DNA of 64,000 nt, taken from contig JAPFFF010000034.1 in assembly GCA_039105265.1 (NCBI GenBank), forward strand, positions 310,001-374,000, given 5' to 3'. The stretch is from Tritrichomonas musculus. Taxonomy: Eukaryota > Parabasalia > Tritrichomonadida > Tritrichomonadidae. Positions 9,587 to 19,384 of the stretch are shown one piece after another. A program made the position numbers and the translations under genes. Position 1 is the first letter of the stretch; each line of letters starts with the position of its first letter. Under the pieces are notes generated by a model that was given only the letters and a program-made list of their open reading frames with translations, was not told where the DNA came from and made no database searches.

Positions 9587-10482
9587 TTAGTCGTTTTCTC
9601 TCATCTTTTTTAGAATTTTCTTAAAGGAAGGAAGTTCTGAAGGTTGATCCTTTGTGCAATCACTGATTAATCTGATGCAAAAATCTTATATTTCAAGTGA
9701 CGATAAATGAAGGTGAATTAATTTACCATTCAATTTATCTTTCAATGAACAAATTAAATTATAGGATTCCGAACGAATGAACGTCAGTTTTATAATCTTC
9801 TTCATTTACCATTTCATATGACATATAGGAAAGGGTCTTCCCTCTTATTGTTATTGAATAACCCACAAATGAATACTCGTTCGAAAAACACTCCTGAATT
9901 CTTACCAATCCAAAATCGACGAGTTTTGCTTCATAGACTGAGTTAAACATGATGTTTTCAACATTCAAATCACGATGAATGCATGCGCAATTTCATATTC
10001 CACTTTTCAACATGTCTTTCAAATTGAATCTAAGTAACTCAAATAAAATAGCAACTGCTGCTAAATCTTGCTTGTCAATTATGTCAATGTTTGCATCTTT
10101 CACTTTTTCAACAGTGTTGACACCAAAATCTCCACATATTCCAAGTTCTTGGAATTCTTTCATCTTGTTCTGAAGATTTTGGTGTGAAAAAGGTTCTTTT
10201 AGATCACATTTCAATATTTTTTTTCTCATGATTCTTTGTTTCTTAGTGTCCATTACTTTGTACGTGACCGATGTTGTGCCTTCTCTAATTTTGGAAAGAA
10301 CTTGATGTGACTCTTCATCATCTTCATCAATAAAGTAATTATCTCTCTTTTTTGGTGTTAGTCAGAGTGACATGCATAATTTGCAAGTTTTGCTTGCTTT
10401 TTTTAATTGATTTTTCAATTCTTGGTTTTCATTTGTGAGAGAATCCACTTGAAATAATTGGGAATTTGTATTTTTTAAGACT
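9587..10482 (-). pseudogene. decayed coiled-coil plus protein kinase gene
   Basis: Read on the minus strand, pieces in different frames give a complete kinase order. First comes a coiled-coil (SLTNENQELKNQLKKASK), then a glycine-loop segment (LSKIREGTTSVTYKVMDTKKQ), then FNLKDMLKSG. The catalytic loop CIHRDLNVENIMF, DFGLVRI, YMSYEMVNEEDYKTDVHSFGIL and the C-terminal SELPSFKKILKKM follow. HRD and DFG are intact. Stop codons after the coiled-coil, near 9990 and near 9757, plus frame changes, show that the gene is dead. It belongs to the tyrosine-kinase-like (TKL) type common in trichomonads. Its truncated 5' end abuts an LRR fragment on the other strand, so the two may once have been one LRR-coiled-coil-kinase gene. 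Confidence 0.7.
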
Positions 10483-11129
10483 TCGATTGATCAAATTACA
10501 ATTCCAGATCAAGTCAAGATCATACAAAATAGTGCCTTTTACGGCTGTGCAAGTCTTTTTTCTATCAACATATCGAAAAATTCACAATTACTTTCAATTG
10601 AAGAAAATGCATTTTATGATACATATATTGAAAGCATTTATATTCCTTCAAAGAAGGATGGTGCAACAACATGAAGCACTTATCTGATATTTTGATTTCA
10701 GAGGAAAATAATCGTTTTTCACTTTTTGAGAACATGCTCTTTTTTAAATATGACTCAAGCAAAGATGATTTAGATGTTCTTTGTTTTGCATCCCGTTCTA
10801 TCACTGATGCTTTCGTTCCAGCGACGATCAAATACATCTGCCCTTTTGCCTTTTCTGACTCAGAAATTCAATCGATAGATTTTGATGAGAACTCTGAAAT
10901 CGAAGTGATCAACAAAAAGACGTTTTCATATTCGAAAATCATAGAAATCAGATTTCTGAAAAGTGTCAAAATTATCGGGGAGGGAGCATTTTTGAACTGC
11001 CACTTCCTTACCAAAATTGAATTCCCAGAAAATTCAGAGCTGCAAATAATTGAAACCAGAGCTTTTGCCAATTCAGCTATTCGAAGTTTCAATATTCCGC
11101 TCAAATTTGTCGAGTTCAGAGGCAGCTAG
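10455..11129 (+). pseudogene. BspA-like LRR_5 fragment
   Basis: Leucine-rich repeats of the LRR_5/BspA type are clear: ITIPDQVKIIQNSAFYGCAS, IEENAFYDTYIESIYIP, and in the next frame FVPATIKYICPFAFSDSEIQ and VKIIGEGAFLNCHFLTKIEF. The 5' end has no start codon, a TGA splits the first half from the second near 10674, and the last repeat is cut off at a stop. BspA-like proteins are often surface adhesins in trichomonads. This copy is a remnant, truncated at both ends. Confidence 0.7.
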
Positions 11130-11537
11130 TGTGATAACACACCTTTTTTAAACAAAATTTGAAAATCTTTGTTTTGATTATGATATTGCTTAAATTAAAA
11201 TCAGGATAGATGTATTTTTGTGAATGAAGATAACCTTAAAATAAAAAATAACTTTTTCATAGCTTATACAACTTTTTCTTAAGTTTATGTATTTTTTTGT
11301 ATTTTAAATATTCAACTCATTTTTAATTTTTTTTCTTAGAAAAACAGAAATTCCTAAATCAAATATAATTCCAAAGAAAACAACAGAGCCATTTTTTCGA
11401 ATTTCTCTTTAGATTTTAAGGAAAGTTAATTTTTTAAAATTCCTTTTCAAAATTTGAATGCTATTTAAACCACATTTTAAAAACTTTCAAATTGAATGTG
11501 ACATGTGATACGAATTTTACATAAAATTTTTTTGAAG
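11130..11537. other. intergenic, nothing recognised
   Basis: AT-rich spacer that presumably carries the promoter of the downstream kinase-Sel1 gene. No core promoter motif is convincing. Confidence 0.5.
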
Positions 11538-14500
11538 ATGCTCACGGGTTCTACCGAATTTCAGGAATTATTTATGAGAAAAGAACTTAATATGACAGAT
11601 AAAAGATTTGATCCATTGATAAAAAAATTCCAATTTCGCCAAATTTTGAATTCAGATATTATCAATAATTCAGATAATATAAATAATTCCATCTCTTACG
11701 AAATAAATGAATCGGAAAATATAGTAATTGATATTTATGAAGAATCTACCAATAAATATTTTATTATTTGTTTTAATGAAAATATACATATTATTAATCA
11801 ATCAAATCAAGCATACATCAACAAATTTTTAACAGATGACTGCAGAGACAAGCTTTTCATTTTAAACAAAGCAAAAAATGATTTTATCAAAATCACAAAA
11901 ATACAAGATGACAAATTAAAAAACAATCAAAAAATTGACAAATTAGAAGAAGAAATCTATAATTTTATGCAAAATTTTAATTTATGCAGAATTTATAAAA
12001 CAATAATAATAAAAATATGGAAAATAATCCAACGATGTGTTTCTGGGTATTTAATTCGAAAAGCTTATTCCAAATCTTTAAGAAATGAAGATGAATCATT
12101 TATACCAGACATAGAACGTCCATTATACAACAACAAAGTTTTTAAAGAAGATGAATTTGTTATATTGTCAACGATTGGATTGAGCAATACATGTGCAATT
12201 AGATTAGCCTATTATATTGGAAATGAGCGATTATATTGCATTAAATCAGCAAATTCTGAAGAAGAACAAAAATTATTAGACAGAGAAATCACAAATTATC
12301 AAAAGTTATACAATCCTTTAATTTGTTATTTTTATGGAACAATTTCAAATAATCGAAAATCACTCGTTATTGAATTTATTGATGGTAAATCACTGGATTT
12401 GTATGTTAAAGATGCAAATATTGCAGAAAAATATCAATTGATATATCAAATTATGCTAGTGATTAAATATCTTCATTCTATGCATTTCATTTATCGTGAT
12501 TTAAAACCAAATAATGTAATATTTAATGGTTCTCATGCTGTTTTAATTGATTTTGATCAAATGATTGAATCTGATAGAAAAGATGTCACATCAACATGTG
12601 AATTTACAAGGAATTTTGGAACAATTTTCTCTGCTCCTGAAATTTGTGAAGGAAATTGTAGACCTTCAGATAAAACCGATGTTTATTCAATTGGAATGAT
12701 GATTTATTACATTCTCATGGAAACAAATGAAATTGATCAAATAAATTTGGATACATTTAAAGAAAAGTATCCAATTCATTATAATATGTTTTTAAGATGC
12801 ACAGAAAAAGATCAAGAGAAACGTCCATCAGTAAATCAATTATTGGCAGAATTTGGCAATTTCATTTATTCATCTCCAAAAGAATTAATTAGTCAAGATT
12901 TCACTAATGAAAGTTATTATCAATTTAAAATCATAAATTTCCATTTTCTTACAGTAAATAATACTTTTATTTTTAACGCTCTAGCTCATTATTACAATGA
13001 CATCTTTTCTCAGAATGAGCTTGCCAAAAAGTTTTTAAAAGGCGACTATTTTGAAAAAGATATTAACAGAGGAATGTATTATTTATCATTAGCAGCTAAT
13101 CAAAATCATCCTGCTGCATTATATAATTTAGGTATTGCATACATTGATTATAATATTAACAAAGCATTACATTATCTATCATTATCAGCAAATCTTCAAT
13201 ATGCTGAAGCTCTATTTAAAATTGGCTTCATTTATTTTTTAGGAATACATGTCCCAATCAATATCGAAAAAGCAATTTATTATTTTGAACTGGCTGCAAA
13301 ACAAAATCATTCAGGCGCTTTAAATAATTTAGGTCTCATATATCAAGAAAAAAAAGATATTGAAAAAGCTGTACATTATTATACTCTTGCAGCAAATCTC
13401 AAAGATCCAAATGCATATCATAACCTTGGTACTATTTATTCTGATGAAAATTATGAAGGATTTGATATTAATAAAGCAATTTCTTGCTATCAATTTGCTG
13501 CAGATAATGATATAACTGCTTCTATGTATAAACTTGGAATGATTTATTCTGATGGTAAATATGTTCAGATAAATGCTGAGAAAGCAATTTATTATTTAAC
13601 AAAAGGCGCTGATAAGAATGATATTCTATGTCTACTTAATCTTGGAAGTATTTACTTTCAGGGAGAAATAATTCCAGTTGATATTGATAAAGCTATTAAA
13701 TATTTCAAATTAGCAGCAGATCAAAATAATCCAGATGCACAGTATAACCTTGCATTTATTTATTCAACAGATCGATATATTTATCATGATTCTGAAAAAG
13801 CAATTAAATATTATATGCTTGCTGCAAGCCAGAATCATGTTAATGCTCAATTCAATCTTGGTTTAATTTATTATAAAGGAATCATTGTTCCTAAAAACAT
13901 CGAAAAATCTTTAAAATACATGAAACTTGCAGCAGATCAAAATAATAATCCAAATGCTCAATATTTTCTATGTCGTTATTATTCATCAGGAGTTGATATT
14001 ATCCCAAATTATAAGATTGCTATTCATTACTTGACTCTTGCTTCGAATCAAGGTTTTACAGAGGCTCAATATGATCTTGGCTTTTTATATTATGAAGCAA
14101 AGCATGTTTCTCGTGACATGAAGAAAGCTATTGATTTGATGACACAAGCAGCAAATAAAAATTACGTAAGAGCACAGTATGATCTTGGTAATATATACTT
14201 TGAAGGGAAATATGTCAAACGAGATGTGAACAAAGCCATTAATTATTTCAAATTAGCATCAAAACAAAATCATATTAAAGCATTGATTTATTTAGGAGTC
14301 ATATATTCAAATGGATTTGATATTCCAATTGATGCTTACAAAGCCATTTATTATTTATTAAAAGCAGCTGATCAACATAATTCAGAAGCACAATTTTATT
14401 TAGGTAAAATATATTTTACTCCTGAATGCAAAGTATTTGATATAAAAAAGGCAATTTATTACATGGAATTAGCTGCAGAACAAAATCATACAGATGCACA

Positions 14501-15497
14501 AAATTTCCTTGGTGCTCTTTATATGGATGATAAATTTGTTCAACGCGATATTAAAAAAGCAATTAGTTATCTAACAATTTCAGCAGACAAAAATTGTGCA
14601 ATAGCTCAGAAAAATCTTGGATTTATTTATTTAAATAAAAAATATGAAGATTATGATATTCAAAAAGCTGTTCATTATTTATTATTGGCAGCAAAAAATG
14701 GTATTCCAGACGCACAAGGAGCTCTTGGTGTCATTTATTTGCAAGGTTTAGATGTTCCTCAGGATATTCATAAAGCTTTGGAATATTTGCATTTGTCTGC
14801 AGAAAATCGTTATCATTTGTCACAGCAAATTCTTGGTGATTTATATTTTGAAGGAAGAGTTGTTGGAAGAAATGTTTCTAAATCAATTTATTACTATAAA
14901 GAAGCCTTAATTACAAATAACGAAAGAATAAAAAATAATTTAGCAGTTATTTATAAAAATGGGTTTGGTGGTATTAAAAAGAATGTCGAATTAGCTAAAA
15001 TGTATTTGGAAGAAGCAATTCAACAAAAAAAATGTGCTGTTTCAATGTTTAATTTAGCTAAAATTTATTATTTCGAGGAAGAAGAAAAAGGTATTAAAAT
15101 GCATAACAAATCAATTCAGTTGCTAATAATGTCAGCAAATTCTAAATTGGATTTATCAATTACGTTTTTGTTCATGATATTATTAAAAAGATTTAAGGTC
15201 ATTAATTCAATAATTATAGAAAAGGAACTGAAAAAAGCAAACATTGAATCACAACAATTGGCAGATAGCTTATATGAAAAATATCTTTTTTTGAGTCCTC
15301 TTCTTCACAATGAAGATACATTCGAAAATGCTTATGACTTTATGAAAACATATGACTTAATTTTTATTAATGAAAAAGTGTGTTTTTCTAATCAATTCAT
15401 AATGGACAAAAAAAAAGAGCCAACTGAACAAGTCAAACAACTAATCAAAATAAATGATGGTTTTTATGAAGGTTTTGGTAATGATTTATGCCCTTAA
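11538..15497 (+). CDS. protein kinase with Sel1-repeat array
   Basis: 1319 residues. ATG 11538 (MLTGSTEFQELF) is chosen because it aligns with the start of the 25.6-kb paralogue (MQESFHEFENLF). A conserved trichomonad N-terminal domain (~1-190) precedes a kinase domain (~205-450). That domain has a lysine in the VAIK-like position (YCIKSA), the catalytic loop FIYRDLKPNNVIF, DFD in place of DFG, and APEICEG. The glycine loop is poor (STIGLSNTC). About 19 Sel1 repeats follow from ~514 to ~1220 (for example KAIYYFELAAKQNHSGALNNLGLIY). The C-terminus ends in a conserved tail, INDGFYEGFGNDL. Lys, Asp of the catalytic loop and the metal-binding Asp are kept, so activity is possible. The Sel1 solenoid probably recruits substrates or partners. 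Confidence 0.88.
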   Translation: MLTGSTEFQELFMRKELNMTDKRFDPLIKKFQFRQILNSDIINNSDNINNSISYEINESENIVIDIYEESTNKYFIICFNENIHIINQSNQAYINKFLTDDCRDKLFILNKAKNDFIKITKIQDDKLKNNQKIDKLEEEIYNFMQNFNLCRIYKTIIIKIWKIIQRCVSGYLIRKAYSKSLRNEDESFIPDIERPLYNNKVFKEDEFVILSTIGLSNTCAIRLAYYIGNERLYCIKSANSEEEQKLLDREITNYQKLYNPLICYFYGTISNNRKSLVIEFIDGKSLDLYVKDANIAEKYQLIYQIMLVIKYLHSMHFIYRDLKPNNVIFNGSHAVLIDFDQMIESDRKDVTSTCEFTRNFGTIFSAPEICEGNCRPSDKTDVYSIGMMIYYILMETNEIDQINLDTFKEKYPIHYNMFLRCTEKDQEKRPSVNQLLAEFGNFIYSSPKELISQDFTNESYYQFKIINFHFLTVNNTFIFNALAHYYNDIFSQNELAKKFLKGDYFEKDINRGMYYLSLAANQNHPAALYNLGIAYIDYNINKALHYLSLSANLQYAEALFKIGFIYFLGIHVPINIEKAIYYFELAAKQNHSGALNNLGLIYQEKKDIEKAVHYYTLAANLKDPNAYHNLGTIYSDENYEGFDINKAISCYQFAADNDITASMYKLGMIYSDGKYVQINAEKAIYYLTKGADKNDILCLLNLGSIYFQGEIIPVDIDKAIKYFKLAADQNNPDAQYNLAFIYSTDRYIYHDSEKAIKYYMLAASQNHVNAQFNLGLIYYKGIIVPKNIEKSLKYMKLAADQNNNPNAQYFLCRYYSSGVDIIPNYKIAIHYLTLASNQGFTEAQYDLGFLYYEAKHVSRDMKKAIDLMTQAANKNYVRAQYDLGNIYFEGKYVKRDVNKAINYFKLASKQNHIKALIYLGVIYSNGFDIPIDAYKAIYYLLKAADQHNSEAQFYLGKIYFTPECKVFDIKKAIYYMELAAEQNHTDAQNFLGALYMDDKFVQRDIKKAISYLTISADKNCAIAQKNLGFIYLNKKYEDYDIQKAVHYLLLAAKNGIPDAQGALGVIYLQGLDVPQDIHKALEYLHLSAENRYHLSQQILGDLYFEGRVVGRNVSKSIYYYKEALITNNERIKNNLAVIYKNGFGGIKKNVELAKMYLEEAIQQKKCAVSMFNLAKIYYFEEEEKGIKMHNKSIQLLIMSANSKLDLSITFLFMILLKRFKVINSIIIEKELKKANIESQQLADSLYEKYLFLSPLLHNEDTFENAYDFMKTYDLIFINEKVCFSNQFIMDKKKEPTEQVKQLIKINDGFYEGFGNDLCP

Positions 15498-15908
15498 GAT
15501 AAAAATCACATTAAAAAATCATTGATTTTACTATTATTATTTGCTTTTATGAAAAAATATAAGATTATTATTACAAATTAATTTTAATAATATTATTATT
15601 TTGATTTGGATCAAATAGAGGTTTTTGTCATTATCAATTTGAATATAAAAATAGGTCATTTCTCTCATTAAGAACTTTTTCATCCCCATTGCAGTTTTGA
15701 TTTATTCTCTTTTTCTTCTGTTTTAACTATTTGTAAACTTTTTTTTTTAATTTTCGCGTGCATACTTACGGTTTCTAAGGATTTATTTCAAATTTTGAAT
15801 GATTTATTTTTTACACGTGAAAATTAAAAAATAAAGCTTATTTTTCCTAGTGCTTTTATACTCTTATTAAAAATAATTTCATGATATATATGTATTAAAT
15901 TGAATTCA
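15498..15908. other. intergenic, nothing recognised
   Basis: AT-rich spacer between the kinase-Sel1 gene and the duplicated kinase fragment. A loosely repeated GAATTCATTA motif lies at its right edge, beside the start of the duplication. Confidence 0.5.
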
Positions 15909-16483
15909 TTAATAGAATTCATTATTATTAGCTACATTATACATAACATAACAACTGCTCAATCCATTGTATGGAACTTGTTTTGTTATTGAAGGATGTT
16001 TCATTTCATTAAGTTTAGAAATATCAATTATTACTTCTTTTTTTTCTTCTTGAGTAAAAATAATATCAAAATTTGATGTTATTGATAAAAAAACGTTTGG
16101 TTTATCCTCAAGTTTTTGTGATGTAAAAAACTCACCTTTGAATACATCAGTAACTTTCATATCGGAAATTATATGAGGATCAAACAAGCCAGGTCCTGAT
16201 GAATACTCGTTCATATCTTGATATTCTTGATAAAAAGGTTTAAGAGAAATCAAAGGAAATTTATGAATTTGAGATTCATCACGTTCATCGATATATTTTA
16301 TATAAGAACGATAGAGTTCTTCATTGACATTTTTCGTAATGAATTTTTTTTCTGTTTTCAAATGTTCAACAATTGATTCAAAAGTTGGACGTTTTCCTGG
16401 ATCTTGATTCCAACAAGATTCAATCAAGGTTTTATATACTTGAGGAATATCTTTTTTGTATGATGGTCTTTTTCTATTATGTG
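15909..16483 (-). pseudogene. chimeric duplicate fragment of the four-kinase gene
   Basis: The stretch from ~15985 to ~16475 is identical by eye to 23438-23930 of the four-kinase gene (end of domain 1 to start of domain 2). The part from ~15923 to 15984 matches 22096-22160 (domain 3) with one mismatch. The order and strand are those of the parent, so this is a copy with ~1.28 kb removed at a TTTTG-like microhomology. The joined frame stays open for 172 codons, ending soon after the join, but lacks a promoter-proximal start and any complete kinase domain. The near-perfect identity dates it as very recent. It is flanked on the right by an inverted repeat. Confidence 0.9.
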
Positions 16484-16534
16484 TTATATTTAAAAATTGA
16501 GATCAAAATCGGTACAGCTTTTAAATATAACACA
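16484..16534. repeat. inverted repeat beside the duplicated fragment
   Basis: The arms TGTGTTATATTTAAAA and TTTTAAATATAACACA are perfect 16-bp inverted copies separated by about 20 bp. They sit where homology to the parent kinase gene ends. They may be a hairpin, a small inverted-repeat element or a breakpoint scar. Confidence 0.7.
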
Positions 16535-16617
16535 TAACTTTTTATCCATTTTGTAAACTTCACAAAAATGACAATTTTCTCGAAAAAAGCGTGAGTAAGC
16601 TACTCATGGTATTTTTT

Positions 16618-16722
16618 ACAAAAGTGTAAAAAAGTTCTCGCCTATTTTTTCTGAAGTACGATACAGGTTCAAAATTGACCTTAACCGTTGGCGTCAAAAG
16701 AGATTGGGGCAAAAAATATCTC

Positions 16723-16755
<33 letters not shown>
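16618..16755 (+). mobile_element. poly(A)-tailed short repeat, copy A (SINE-like)
   Basis: A ~105-bp sequence beginning ACAAAAGTG and containing AAAAAAGTTCTCGCC, TTGACCTTAACCGTTGG and AGAGATTGGGGCAAAAAATA ends in 32 consecutive A residues. A second copy with the same end structure lies at 20.5 kb. A shared body plus a shared 3' poly(A) of unequal length is what a retroposed SINE or processed RNA copy looks like. No internal A/B box is convincing, and no clear target duplication was identified. Confidence 0.55.
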
Positions 16756-16757
<2 letters not shown>

Positions 16758-16819
16758 TAGATTAGCAAAAGTTGAAAATATTAAAGTTTAGTATGTTTAA
16801 TTTTTTGTTCTTCATTATA

Positions 16820-19375
16820 TTACTTATCTTCAGCTTCGCTGTATTCATGACCTTTTTCTTCATTAAATTCTTTATCTTCTTCTTCGCTGCATTCTTTATC
16901 TTCTTCTTCACTGTATTCTTTATCTTCTTCTTCACTGTATTCTTTATCTTCTTCTTCACTGTATTCTTTATCTTCTTCTTCATTATATTCTTTATGTTCT
17001 TCTCCGCTGTATTCTTTATCTTCTTCTTCACTGTATTCTTTATCTTCTTCTTCACTGTATTCTTTATCTTCTTCTTCACTGTATTCTTTATCTTCTTCTT
17101 CACTGTATTCTTTATCTTCTTCTTCATTATATTCTTTATGTTCTTCTCCGCTGTATTCATAATCTTCTTCTCCGCTGTATTCTTTACTGTCATTTTCAAA
17201 ATAAATATTACAATCACAATGACAGTTTTCATTTAATAAAAAGTCATTCTTTGATTGCCCGCATATTAGTCCTGCGGTAATTCCTGCTTCAACTGCAGGT
17301 AAACTTCCAACTATTGCACCTGCTGCAGCACCAGATCCCATCATACTTAGAACTACTGATCCATATCCAGCTCCTATTGCTGCTGTTAAACCAGCTTCAG
17401 TCGATACAACGGTACCCAATGTCGCAAGACCAAGAACTGTACCAATTCCAGAAAAAGCTGCTAGAAAAGATATTCCAGAAATAATTCCTATGCCAGCTTT
17501 GGCTAAAATTTGTACTTTTTTTTTCTTCTTATATTCTTTGATGAATCTTGGAGCAACAGATTTTATATATTCATCCATATTTGATATCATTCGATTCTTT
17601 AATGATATTACTTCTTGAATTCTCTGGTAACATTTTGGAACATTTAAATCGAAAGATTTGTTAACAATATCAATGAATCCACCATGAAAAACATTGAAAA
17701 ATTCTTCTTTACTAACAATTTTATATTCTAAGACAGGTCGATCTAGCAATTCTACTCCTGCTTCAGATATTTTTTTATTTATTTCATTATTAATGAAAGT
17801 TGTAATACTTTTAACTTTCATAATAATTATTGTTTTAATTGCTCTTTTTATCGATGGAACATTGGAATTAATTTCATTTCTAATCTGAGATCTAATTGAA
17901 AATAATAAATTATTTATCTCTTGATTTTGTAAGTAAGAACTATTAACGTTTTGATGGAGGAAACCATCAATAATTTGATTATAACAAACATTTAAATATG
18001 TGGAAATATTGAATTTTTTAATTACAATTCCATCATTTAAACTTTTCTGCTTTTGTCTTCTCAAATATTGGGAAATGAACGTAGATAATGATGGATTTAT
18101 ATTTACAATTGAATTCCTTATTTTATTTCTAATCGATCTTTTTATATCATTGATTATTATTGAAACTTGATGATGAATTTCAATTCCAATATTTAAATGT
18201 AGATCATCAATAGTATTATTTATCTCTGGAATTTGAAAATAATGAGAATTAAATCTTTCATTGATTACTTCATCATGCATATTTATATATCCATTGTATA
18301 AATGCTCATAAATAGATTCTTCATTTAAATCAATGAAAGTTGTCAAAGGTAAATTGATTTGTGTTGATTTATATTGATTTATAAAATTTTGAACTGATGG
18401 ATTCATAGAATGAGATGCGTTTGTAATGTTTTCTATTAATGCTTGTAAACAAAAATCTTGTTGAAGGCGTCGGATTGAGTCAAAATTAAAAGCATTTATA
18501 CATTCTATTGAGTTTTGAAAAAAATTATATAATAATTCAACATTATTTGTATTAATTCTATTAGTAGGACTCATTAATGTATGTACAATATCTGATACAA
18601 TTAATTTGAATCCATTATAAAAATGTTCGTTTTGATGAAAAATATCGAAATGAGCTTCAAATCTTGGTAAAGGTTTAGCAATTGAAATAAAGTCATTAGA
18701 TTGAATTTTTGATTGCCAATGATTAGTAAGTAAATTTGAAATTTCATTATAATTATCAATATTTGGATTTGAATAGTTAATTCTATTAAATACAACAATA
18801 TCTTTGATAAGTGAATTTAAAATGACTGGTGATTGATTTTCATTACCAATTCTAAAACAAAAATCACCAAATCTAAAAGCTGAAATAAGTTGATTCAATG
18901 TTGCACTATTTTCATTTAAATTAGCAATGAGTACCACGCATGAAGAAATAGCTATAAGTGGAGCAACTAATTTGGTGAAAAAATTTTGACTTTCAACAAA
19001 ATTACCTCTTCGATAACTTCCAAATCCTTCGATATCTACAAAAAAGATTGCATCATCGCTTTCAAATTCAATATTTTCATAATCTGGAATATTCCATCTA
19101 TTAGATATTTGACTAGCAGAAAATGGACCATCAAATGTTGCACCTATTGTTTCTTCATCATATCCATTTCCTATTTGATGCCCACTATTTCCTGATATCA
19201 ATGAAATAAATGATGTTTTGCCAATTTGGTACGAACCAATAACGATAACAATCTTAATGTGTCTACCATTTGCTAATTCTAATAGATCTCTGAAGTTATT
19301 TAGCATCCATTCAATTTCGTTGTTTTCATGAATAAATGCAAGAATTTTTGGTTGTCTAGATGTACTTGGGAGCAT
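16820..19375 (-). CDS. GBP/atlastin-like large GTPase with acidic repeat tail
   Basis: 851 residues. The N-terminal G domain has a P-loop GSYQIGKT at 47-54 and a G3 motif FFVDIEGFGS at ~111-120; the D-x-E-G form is typical of guanylate-binding proteins and atlastins. A possible base-recognition strand (VVFNRINYS) lies near 195. A long helical middle follows. Residues ~618-705 are a Gly/Ala-rich hydrophobic stretch (GIGIISGISFLAAFSGIGTV...) able to enter a membrane, suggesting action in membrane remodelling or fusion. The tail is 15 acidic octapeptides of the EYSEEEDK type. A TCATTA initiator-like element precedes the ATG by ~6-9 nt. The tail may be a calcium- or protein-binding disordered segment. 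Family assignment is confident; substrate membrane and partners are unknown. Confidence 0.82.
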   Translation of the reverse strand: MLPSTSRQPKILAFIHENNEIEWMLNNFRDLLELANGRHIKIVIVIGSYQIGKTSFISLISGNSGHQIGNGYDEETIGATFDGPFSASQISNRWNIPDYENIEFESDDAIFFVDIEGFGSYRRGNFVESQNFFTKLVAPLIAISSCVVLIANLNENSATLNQLISAFRFGDFCFRIGNENQSPVILNSLIKDIVVFNRINYSNPNIDNYNEISNLLTNHWQSKIQSNDFISIAKPLPRFEAHFDIFHQNEHFYNGFKLIVSDIVHTLMSPTNRINTNNVELLYNFFQNSIECINAFNFDSIRRLQQDFCLQALIENITNASHSMNPSVQNFINQYKSTQINLPLTTFIDLNEESIYEHLYNGYINMHDEVINERFNSHYFQIPEINNTIDDLHLNIGIEIHHQVSIIINDIKRSIRNKIRNSIVNINPSLSTFISQYLRRQKQKSLNDGIVIKKFNISTYLNVCYNQIIDGFLHQNVNSSYLQNQEINNLLFSIRSQIRNEINSNVPSIKRAIKTIIIMKVKSITTFINNEINKKISEAGVELLDRPVLEYKIVSKEEFFNVFHGGFIDIVNKSFDLNVPKCYQRIQEVISLKNRMISNMDEYIKSVAPRFIKEYKKKKKVQILAKAGIGIISGISFLAAFSGIGTVLGLATLGTVVSTEAGLTAAIGAGYGSVVLSMMGSGAAAGAIVGSLPAVEAGITAGLICGQSKNDFLLNENCHCDCNIYFENDSKEYSGEEDYEYSGEEHKEYNEEEDKEYSEEEDKEYSEEEDKEYSEEEDKEYSEEEDKEYSGEEHKEYNEEEDKEYSEEEDKEYSEEEDKEYSEEEDKECSEEEDKEFNEEKGHEYSEAEDK
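16823..17182. repeat. 24-bp coding tandem repeat, 15 units
   Basis: Fifteen 24-bp units encode E-[YCF]-[SN]-[EG]-E-[EK]-[DHG]-[KHY]-type octapeptides at the C-terminus of the GTPase. A higher-order pattern repeats (an EYSGEEHK unit, an EYNEEEDK unit, then several EYSEEEDK units), showing block duplication. Copy number is likely polymorphic between strains. Confidence 0.95.
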
Positions 19376-19378
19376 ATA

Positions 19379-19384
19379 TAATGA
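19379..19384 (-). promoter_or_regulatory. initiator-like element before the GTPase gene
   Basis: TCATTA on the minus strand lies a few bases before the ATG. It fits the trichomonad initiator consensus TCA+1Y(T/A), which characteristically gives very short 5' leaders. One short match in AT-rich DNA is weak evidence. Confidence 0.3.

Noticed and set aside
9979-10173. 64-codon + frame across the decayed kinase
   Set aside because: Antisense to readable kinase sequence on the minus strand.
16762-17236. Open frames on both strands across the acidic repeat of the GTPase gene
   Set aside because: A 24-bp repeat without stops is open in several frames. Only the minus frame continuous with the GTPase domain makes sense.
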